Shown here piece by piece: positions 1 through 4,893 of a DNA stretch of 7,729 nt. A model generated the notes under the pieces. It did not search any database, was not told the DNA's origin, and saw only the letters and a program-made list of their open reading frames with translations. The position numbers were made by a program, and so were the translations under genes. Origin of the DNA: Sideroxydans lithotrophicus (GTDB lineage: Bacteria > Pseudomonadota > Gammaproteobacteria > Burkholderiales > Sulfuriferulaceae); assembly GCA_022736605.1 (NCBI GenBank), contig DZDB01000093.1:1-7729 (forward strand), in the 5' to 3' direction. Every line of letters starts with the position of its first letter. Within the stretch, counting starts at the first letter, position 1.

Positions 1-498
1 CATGAATTCCTGCATGTCGATGTTGTTGTTGGCGTGCGCCCCGCCATTGATGATATTCATCATCGGTACCGGCAGCTGCATCGGGCCGGCACCACCCAGA
101 TAACGGTACAGCGGCAGGCCGGATTCTTCGGCAGCGGCACGAGCGACCGCCATCGACACCGCCAGAATGGCGTTGGCGCCCAGACGCGATTTGGTTTCGC
201 TGCCATCCAGATCGATCATGGTCTGGTCGATGAAATGCTGGTCTTCAACATCCAGACCGATAATCGCTTCGCAGATTTCAGTATTGACGTTTTCCACGGC
301 TCGCAGCACGCCCTTGCCGAGATAACGCTGCTTGTCTCCGTCGCGCAATTCAATCGCCTCACGGCTGCCGGTCGACGCGCCGGACGGCACTGCGGCACGC
401 CCCATCACGCCGGATTCCAGCAGTACATCGGCTTCCACCGTCGGATTGCCGCGCGAATCCAGAATTTCGCGGGCGATGACATCAACAATAGCGCTCAT
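1..498 (-). CDS. eno: Enolase (phosphopyruvate hydratase), N-terminal part; C-terminus lies beyond the window
   Basis: Enolase converts 2-phosphoglycerate to phosphoenolpyruvate in cytoplasmic glycolysis and gluconeogenesis. The first 166 residues are present, against about 430 in the full family, and the reading frame is open to position 1. The N-terminus reads MSAIVDVIAREILDSRGNPT, a classic enolase opening. The mobile catalytic loop PSGASTGSREA follows at residues 38-48, with Ser42 as the loop Mg2+ ligand position. The end of the window covers NIINGGAHANNN (about 148-159), which contains the active-site His region, and then QEF with the conserved Glu. The ATG at 496-498 is preceded by AGGGGA (508-513) at 9 nt spacing. 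It is the third gene of the pyrG-kdsA-eno operon, 45 nt after the kdsA stop. Nothing looks broken; the truncation is only the window edge. Confidence 0.97.
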   Translation of the reverse strand, partial: MSAIVDVIAREILDSRGNPTVEADVLLESGVMGRAAVPSGASTGSREAIELRDGDKQRYLGKGVLRAVENVNTEICEAIIGLDVEDQHFIDQTMIDLDGSETKSRLGANAILAVSMAVARAAAEESGLPLYRYLGGAGPMQLPVPMMNIINGGAHANNNIDMQEFM

Positions 499-507
499 AC
501 TTTCAAT

Positions 508-513
508 TCCCCT
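508..513 (-). promoter_or_regulatory. Ribosome binding site of eno
   Basis: AGGGGA on the minus strand, 9 nt before the eno ATG, in the 45-nt AT-rich gap after kdsA. This gap shows no terminator hairpin, so eno is probably read through from pyrG-kdsA, though an internal promoter cannot be excluded. Confidence 0.6.
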
Positions 514-543
514 AATTTCAATAATTTGATGTTAATTTGGCGT

Positions 544-1386
544 CTACTTAATCTTGTTTTCAACAAAACCACGCTGCTTCACCAGCGCGTCGACTTCTTT
601 CAGCGTGGTCAGCAATTCTTTCATCAGATGCAGCGGCCAGGCATTGGGGCCGTCCGACAAGGCCTTGGCCGGATCCGGATGGGACTCGGCGAACAACCCC
701 GCCACCCCCACCGCCACCGCCGCACGCGCCAGCACCGGCACGAATTCACGCTGGCCGCCCGACACATTACCCTGCCCGCCCGGCAACTGCACCGAGTGGG
801 TGGCGTCAAACACCACCGGGCAATTGCTCTCGCGCATCACCATCAGCGAACGCATATCCGACACCAGGTTGTTGTAGCCGAACGACACGCCGCGCTCGCA
901 CACCATGATGTTGTCCTGCCCGCCGTTGGCTGCGCGCGCCTTGTCAACCACGTTTTTCATGTCCCACGGCGCCAAAAATTGACCCTTTTTGATGTTTACC
1001 GGCTTGCCCGCACTTGCCACAGCGTGGATGAAATCGGTCTGGCGGCACAGGAAAGCGGGCGTTTGCAGCACATCCACCACCGCTGCTACTTCGGCAATTT
1101 CCTCAATGCTGTGCACGTCGGTCAAGACCGGAACGCCGATTTCCTTACGCACTGCGGCCAGAATATCAAGACCCGCGCCCATGCCGGGGCCACGGAATGA
1201 CGCGCCGGAACTGCGATTGGCTTTGTCATACGACGATTTATAAATAAACGGCACGCCCAGCTCGGCGCAGATTTCCTTCAGCGCACCCGCAGTATCCATC
1301 GCCATCTGATGCGACTCGACCACACAAGGTCCGGCGATCAGGAACAGCGGCTGATCCAGCCCGGCTTCAAATCCGCATAATTTCAT
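544..1386 (-). CDS. kdsA: 3-deoxy-D-manno-octulosonate 8-phosphate synthase (metal-dependent type)
   Basis: KdsA condenses phosphoenolpyruvate with arabinose 5-phosphate to give KDO-8-phosphate, the first committed step of KDO synthesis for lipopolysaccharide, in the cytoplasm. At 280 residues it is normal family length and a single TIM-barrel domain. Visible motifs are IAGPCVVES (17-25), KSSYDKANRSS (50-60), SFRGPG (63-68), the LTDVH strand (88-92), DATHS (194-198), FAESHPDP (232-239) and SDGPNAWPL (244-252). Cys21, His197, Glu234 and Asp245 match the four metal ligands of the metal-dependent class (Aquifex type); the E. coli metal-independent enzyme has Asn in place of this Cys. The ATG overlaps the pyrG stop (ATGA) and sits 7 nt after AAGGAG (1394-1399). 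This implies translational coupling with pyrG. Confidence 0.97.
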   Translation of the reverse strand: MKLCGFEAGLDQPLFLIAGPCVVESHQMAMDTAGALKEICAELGVPFIYKSSYDKANRSSGASFRGPGMGAGLDILAAVRKEIGVPVLTDVHSIEEIAEVAAVVDVLQTPAFLCRQTDFIHAVASAGKPVNIKKGQFLAPWDMKNVVDKARAANGGQDNIMVCERGVSFGYNNLVSDMRSLMVMRESNCPVVFDATHSVQLPGGQGNVSGGQREFVPVLARAAVAVGVAGLFAESHPDPAKALSDGPNAWPLHLMKELLTTLKEVDALVKQRGFVENKIK

Positions 1387-3014
1387 GTCTTGACTCCTTG
1401 ATGCTTGAGCGCGGCAGTGGCAAACGCTTTGAACAGCGGATGACCGTCGCGCGGGGTAGAGGTAAATTCAGGGTGAAACTGGCAGCCAATGAACCACGGA
1501 TGATCCGGCAGCTCGACCATTTCGCACAAGCCGTCGGTGGCCGACACGCCACTGACCTTCAAGCCCGCCTGCTGCAATTGCGGCAACAAGGCGCCGTTGA
1601 CTTCGTAACGATGCCGGTGCCGCTCGGTAATTTCTTCATGACCATACACATCGCGCACCAATGAACCCGCATCAAGCTTGCACACCTGACCGCCCAGCCG
1701 CATGGTACCGCCCAGATTGGAATCCTCGCTGCGCGTTTCGACCTGCCCGGCGGCGTCCTTCCATTCGGAAATCAGCGCCACAATCGGATGCGTCGTCGCC
1801 GGTTCAAATTCGGTACTGTGCGCGTCGGCCATGTCAGCCTTGTGACGCGCATATTCCACCACGGCGAGCTGCATGCCCAGGCAGATGCCCAGATACGGCA
1901 CCTTGTTCTCGCGCGCGTATTGAATCGCGGCGATCTTGCCCTCGACACCGCGCTTGCCAAAACCGCCCGGCACCAAGATCGCGTCCATGCCGTTCAGGCA
2001 ACCAACGCCGTCTTTTTCAATCTGTTCGGAATCAACGTAGTGGATGTTGATTTGCGTACGCGTATGAATGCCGGCGTGAATCAAGGCTTCGGATAGCGAT
2101 TTGTACGATTCGGTCAGGCCGACGTATTTACCGACCATGGCAATGTTGATGGTATGCAGCGGATGCTCCAGCGCCTCGACCAGGCCGTTCCACATAGTTA
2201 AATCGGCAGGCGGCGGGCTGATGCCGAATTTGCGGCAGACGATTTCGTCCATGCCCTGCTCGCGCAGCATTTCAGGAATCTTGTAGATGCTGTCAACGTC
2301 ATGCACCGACACCACCGCGCCCGGCTCCAGGTTGGTAAACAACGCAATCTTGCGGCGCTCTTCTTCCGGCAGCGGACGGTCGCCGCGACACAGCACCACG
2401 TCAGGCTGAATGCCGATTTCGCGCAGCTCTTTGACCGAGTGCTGGGTCGGCTTGGTCTTGACCTCACCCGCTTTGCCCAGATAGGGCACCAGCGTGAGGT
2501 GGATGTAGCAGGTATTGTTGCGCCCTTCCTGCAGCCCCATCTGGCGAATCGCCTCAAGGAACGGCAGTGACTCAATGTCGCCCACGGTACCGCCGATCTC
2601 GACAATCGCGACTTCAGCGCCGGCCGCACCGCGATGGATGTGCAGCTTGATCTCGTCGGTAATGTGCGGAATCACCTGCACGGTGCCACCGAGGTATTCG
2701 CCCCGGCGTTCCTTCTTGATCACTGATTCATAAATCTGGCCGGTGGTGAAGTTGTTGCTCTTGTGCATGTGCGCATGGGTAAAGCGCTCGTAATGACCAA
2801 GATCAAGGTCGGTTTCGGCACCGTCCTCGGTGACGAACACTTCACCATGCTGAAACGGGCTCATCGTGCCGGGGTCTACGTTGATGTAGGGATCCAGCTT
2901 CATCATGGTGACCTGGAGGCCGCGCGATTCAAGAATGGCGGCGAGAGAAGCGGCGGCAATTCCCTTGCCCAGGGAAGAAACCACTCCGCCAGTAACGAAG
3001 ATATAACGGGTCAT
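1383..3014 (-). CDS. pyrG: CTP synthase (glutamine hydrolysing)
   Basis: PyrG makes CTP from UTP with ATP and glutamine, the last step of pyrimidine nucleotide synthesis. At 543 residues it is normal length, with two domains. The N-terminal synthase domain (about 1-265) has the P-loop region GGVVSSLGKG (9-18, Lys17), KLDPYINVDPGTM (39-51), EDGAETDLDLGHYERF (63-78), VEIGGTVGDIES (138-149) and KTKPTQHSVKEL (187-198). The class I glutamine amidotransferase domain (about 290-535) has the oxyanion region PGGFGKRG (349-356), the nucleophile Cys378 in GICLGMQ, and the catalytic His514 and Glu516 in QFHPEF. No key residue is missing. It is the first gene of the pyrG-kdsA-eno operon. The ATG at 3012-3014 gives the conserved start MTRYIFVTGG, although no strong Shine-Dalgarno is visible before it (the upstream stretch reads GCGCCGTAAATTGAC). 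Confidence 0.98.
   Translation of the reverse strand: MTRYIFVTGGVVSSLGKGIAAASLAAILESRGLQVTMMKLDPYINVDPGTMSPFQHGEVFVTEDGAETDLDLGHYERFTHAHMHKSNNFTTGQIYESVIKKERRGEYLGGTVQVIPHITDEIKLHIHRGAAGAEVAIVEIGGTVGDIESLPFLEAIRQMGLQEGRNNTCYIHLTLVPYLGKAGEVKTKPTQHSVKELREIGIQPDVVLCRGDRPLPEEERRKIALFTNLEPGAVVSVHDVDSIYKIPEMLREQGMDEIVCRKFGISPPPADLTMWNGLVEALEHPLHTINIAMVGKYVGLTESYKSLSEALIHAGIHTRTQINIHYVDSEQIEKDGVGCLNGMDAILVPGGFGKRGVEGKIAAIQYARENKVPYLGICLGMQLAVVEYARHKADMADAHSTEFEPATTHPIVALISEWKDAAGQVETRSEDSNLGGTMRLGGQVCKLDAGSLVRDVYGHEEITERHRHRYEVNGALLPQLQQAGLKVSGVSATDGLCEMVELPDHPWFIGCQFHPEFTSTPRDGHPLFKAFATAALKHQGVKT
1394..1399 (-). promoter_or_regulatory. Ribosome binding site of kdsA inside the end of pyrG
   Basis: AAGGAG on the minus strand, 7 nt before the kdsA ATG and within the last codons of pyrG. 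It fixes the kdsA start at 1386 and supports coupled translation across the ATGA overlap. Confidence 0.75.
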
Positions 3015-3041
3015 GTCAATTTACGGCGCAGGTAATGCGTA

Positions 3042-3070
3042 ATTTTAGCGTAAAGCACGCATGCGAACAA
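3042..3070 (-). promoter_or_regulatory. pyrG: Candidate sigma70 promoter for the pyrG-kdsA-eno operon
   Basis: On the minus strand, TTGTTC (3065-3070) and TAAAAT (3042-3047) are separated by exactly 17 nt. The -10 matches consensus at five of six bases; the -35 matches only the TTG half. The -10 lies 27 nt before the pyrG ATG, which would give a leader of about 20 nt. It is the best match I found by eye in this divergent region; transcript start data are needed to confirm it. Confidence 0.4.
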
Positions 3071-3149
3071 TTGCACCACAGGCAAGACGACCAATTTAGT
3101 CCGGTGCGCGATCTTGCACGTCAAATTCAAACTTGCAATATCAATATCC

Positions 3150-3221
3150 TGATCTAGCCTGACAGAGGTTCAGCTACTGGTTTTCTTTTTACTGACATGA
3201 TCTGCCTGGCAGCGGCTGAAC
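3150..3221 (+). repeat. Imperfect direct repeat upstream of the HiPIP gene
   Basis: TGATCTAGCCTGACAG (3150-3165) and TGATCTGCCTGGCAG (3198-3212) agree except for one inserted A and one A/G change. The 9 bases after each copy are also related: AGGTTCAGC and CGGCTGAAC. The spacing from copy to copy is 48 nt. The outer parts, GTTCAGC (3168-3174) and GCTGAAC (3215-3221), form a 7-base inverted repeat, and the second copy contains the small palindrome CTGCCTGGCAG (3202-3212). The pair lies 35-106 nt before the TTG start of the HiPIP gene, where a regulator could bind. It could also be chance or a decayed duplication. Confidence 0.4.
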
Positions 3222-3245
3222 GGTGTATGAATTTTTTAATTCAAT

Positions 3246-3250
3246 GGAGG
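3246..3250 (+). promoter_or_regulatory. Ribosome binding site that sets the HiPIP start at TTG
   Basis: GGAGG lies 5 nt before TTG at 3256-3258. The in-frame ATG codons at 3223 and 3244 lack such a site; the second overlaps this one and the first follows GGCTGAACGGTGT. Initiation at TTG also gives a compact Tat signal peptide. The site is preceded by the AT-rich inverted repeat GAATTTTTTAATTC (3229-3242). Confidence 0.75.
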
Positions 3251-3255
3251 TTATC

Positions 3256-3549
3256 TTGGACAAAATCATCGATAAGAAGCGCTCGCGTCGTTCATTTCTG
3301 AAAGGTGTTGCCCTGCTCTCGGGTTTGGCTGCCGTACCTGTCAGCTTTGTCAGCCAGCAGGCTTATGCTGCTGCCAAAGCCTCGAAAGCGTCGATGCAGT
3401 ACGTTGACCACCCGAACGGCAAAAAAGACTGCGTCAGCTGCATTCAGTTTATTCCGGGCAAAACCGCCAAGGCTGATGGCCTGTGCAAGGTCGTCGAAGG
3501 CGCGATTAAGCCGGAAGGCTACTGCATCGCTTTCGCGCCCAAAGCCTGA
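3256..3549 (+). CDS. High-potential iron-sulfur protein (HiPIP), Tat-exported
   Basis: HiPIPs are small periplasmic [4Fe-4S] electron carriers that link the bc1 complex or other donors to reaction centres, terminal oxidases or related partners. From the TTG start the protein has 97 residues. A twin-arginine signal SRRSFLKG (10-17) is followed by a hydrophobic stretch (18-33) and a likely cleavage after AYA (36-38), leaving a mature form of about 59 residues. The four cluster ligands are Cys59, Cys62, Cys77 and Cys90, in the pattern C-X2-C-X14-C-X12-C typical of the family. The Tat signal fits export of a folded cofactor protein. A longer form starting at ATG 3223 would add 11 residues before the signal and is less likely because the GGAGG site serves TTG. 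The gene is transcribed alone, divergent from pyrG and convergent with rlmM. Its electron donor and acceptor cannot be read from this window. Confidence 0.93.
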   Translation: MDKIIDKKRSRRSFLKGVALLSGLAAVPVSFVSQQAYAAAKASKASMQYVDHPNGKKDCVSCIQFIPGKTAKADGLCKVVEGAIKPEGYCIAFAPKA

Positions 3550-3553
3550 CGAC

Positions 3554-3585
3554 GGTCGTGATACGGAGCCAACCGTTTCACGACC
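3554..3585 (+). terminator. Inverted repeat between convergent HiPIP and rlmM genes, possible bidirectional terminator
   Basis: GGTCGTGA (3554-3561) pairs perfectly with TCACGACC (3578-3585). After a T-T mismatch the inner arms ACGG (3563-3566) and CCGT (3573-3576) also pair, leaving the 6-nt loop AGCCAA. The stem begins 4 nt after the HiPIP stop and abuts the rlmM stop at 3586, so it fills the whole convergent gap. Neither side has a strong U-tract (the plus strand continues TTAATCC). It may therefore act as a 3'-end stabiliser or a weak terminator. Confidence 0.55.
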
Positions 3586-4656
3586 TTAATCCTTGTCCCG
3601 CATCAGGCACAGCGTCACTTCCTCGCGGTCGTGATACAAGTGCTTGATTTGCAGGGTATAGCGCATGTCTTCGCGCGCCAGCCGCTTGCTGATAATGTCT
3701 TCACAGCGATGCACCTCCTCCAGGCGCTTTTTCATCGGCAGCTTGAGATTGAAAATGGCGTGCCGCGCGTGCCCGCGCGCAATCCATTCCGCGATCAGCT
3801 GCGCCACCCGTGACGGGCTTTCCACCATGTCACACACCAGCCAGTTGACCGGGTGATGCGGCCTGTAGGTGAAGCCGTCACCGCGCACGTGTTCTATCAT
3901 TTCCGTCGCCATCGCCGTTGCCGCCATCGGGCCGTTGTCGACTGCCGTCACGCGAATACCGCGTTGTGCCAGCACCCACGCCCAGCCACCGGGTGAGGCA
4001 CCCAGATCGACCGCACGCATGCCCGCGCGCAGCTCGTGCTGATTGCTGTCATCGAGGAACACCATCAGCGCCTCAGCCAGCTTGCCCGCCGAGCGACTGG
4101 GCGCGTCCCGCCCGACGCGCACGCGGGGAATGCCCATGAACCAGATCGCCGCGTTATGCGGATCGGAAATGCCCGCGTAGGCGCTATCGTCCGTCACAAA
4201 ACACACATGCAGGCGCGGTGCCGCACTGCCCAGCGCGAGCTGGCGGTTTTTTTCCAGAAACGCCGTCAACGGCTTGGTGAAGCGCCCACAAAACCCCAAC
4301 CGGGTCTTGGAGGCATCGGTATCAGGCGTTTCCACCCACACTTCGGAATAACGCGGCGCGAGCTTGCTCACCACCGCCTTCACCGCGGTCAGGCGGTCAC
4401 CTTCCGGCATGCCCGCAATCAGCGGCGCGACCTGCACCCACTGACGCGCAAAAATCAGCCGGTAGAACGGCAATTCACTGGTCAGCAGCGTGATTTCCGC
4501 CTGCGTTTCCGCCTGGAACAGCACCCAGCCTGATTGCTCGCCGGCCTTGACGTAACCCGGCACACCCAACTCGTTCGCCCAACCCACGATTTCGCCCGCG
4601 CATTCTTTTTCAAATCCGGCGCGACAATAGAGTAGCAATGCATTCATGCTGCTCAT
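3586..4656 (-). CDS. rlmM: 23S rRNA 2'-O-ribose methyltransferase RlmM (C2498)
   Basis: RlmM methylates the 2'-OH of C2498 in 23S rRNA with S-adenosylmethionine, before ribosome assembly is complete. At 356 residues it is full length. The N-terminal part (about 1-170) includes YCRAGFEKECAGEI (10-23), typical of RlmM, and corresponds to the THUMP-containing RNA-binding region. The C-terminal Rossmann methyltransferase has the SAM motif DLGASPGGW (217-225). By family pattern the catalytic tetrad would be Lys192 (SRSAGKLAEAL), Asp276 (VCDMVE), Lys305 (FNLKLPMKKR) and Glu346 (DREEVT). The ATG at 4654-4656 has AAAGGAA (4662-4668) 5 nt upstream; a second in-frame ATG three codons on is possible but worse placed. 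It is a single gene, convergent with HiPIP and divergent from the pyruvate kinase-like gene. Confidence 0.95.
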   Translation of the reverse strand: MSSMNALLLYCRAGFEKECAGEIVGWANELGVPGYVKAGEQSGWVLFQAETQAEITLLTSELPFYRLIFARQWVQVAPLIAGMPEGDRLTAVKAVVSKLAPRYSEVWVETPDTDASKTRLGFCGRFTKPLTAFLEKNRQLALGSAAPRLHVCFVTDDSAYAGISDPHNAAIWFMGIPRVRVGRDAPSRSAGKLAEALMVFLDDSNQHELRAGMRAVDLGASPGGWAWVLAQRGIRVTAVDNGPMAATAMATEMIEHVRGDGFTYRPHHPVNWLVCDMVESPSRVAQLIAEWIARGHARHAIFNLKLPMKKRLEEVHRCEDIISKRLAREDMRYTLQIKHLYHDREEVTLCLMRDKD

Positions 4657-4893
4657 GAAAATTCCTTTATATAACGGGGTGTTTTATCTGACGACGGCGT
4701 GCGCCGCCGAGATGATTGGGCTGCGCTGCGCTCAACTTAAGCGATTTCACCGTGCGCGATACCCGTCAGTATAACCGCCTGTGCGACTACTCGGCCGCCA
4801 TGACGCAACCAGCCATCCGACAACGTCACAAATATTTCATAAAGCGGCCTCAGACTGGCGTAGATAAGTGACCCTGTCAGCCAGCCCGGAATA
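4657..4893. other. Divergent intergenic region between rlmM and the pyruvate kinase-like gene, with a short unassigned open frame
   Basis: This region must carry promoters for both flanking genes, but I find no convincing -35/-10 pair; TATATAA on the minus strand, just upstream of the rlmM ribosome site, is the nearest -10-like element. A plus-strand frame stays open from 4716 to the TGA at 4869-4871. It contains a GTG at 4752 and an ATG at 4800, the latter giving 23 codons. It reads DTRQYNRLCDYSAAM and then TQPAIRQRHKYFIKRP, which looks protein-like, and its first half prefers G or C at third positions. No ribosome site precedes either start. It may be the tail of a decayed gene, a leader peptide ending 22 nt before the next gene, or chance. 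I do not recognise the peptide. Confidence 0.3.

Noticed and set aside
34..1200. Plus-strand open frame of 388 codons opposite eno and kdsA
   Set aside because: It is the antisense of two clear genes; the His/Arg/Gln-rich translation shows no motif and arises from the codon bias of the real minus-strand genes.
3208..3221. Possible sigma54 promoter TGGCAG with TGAAC before the HiPIP gene
   Set aside because: The -24 half is partly matched, but the required GC at -12 (TTGC) is absent at the right spacing.
3553..3637. Direct repeat CGGTCGTGATAC at 3553-3564 and 3626-3637
   Set aside because: A 12-base repeat is expected about once or twice by chance in a sequence of this length; one copy lies in the intergenic stem and the other in rlmM coding sequence.
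4036..4533. Plus-strand open frame of 165 codons opposite rlmM
   Set aside because: It lies wholly inside the well-supported rlmM gene on the other strand and has a shadow-type Arg/His-rich composition.
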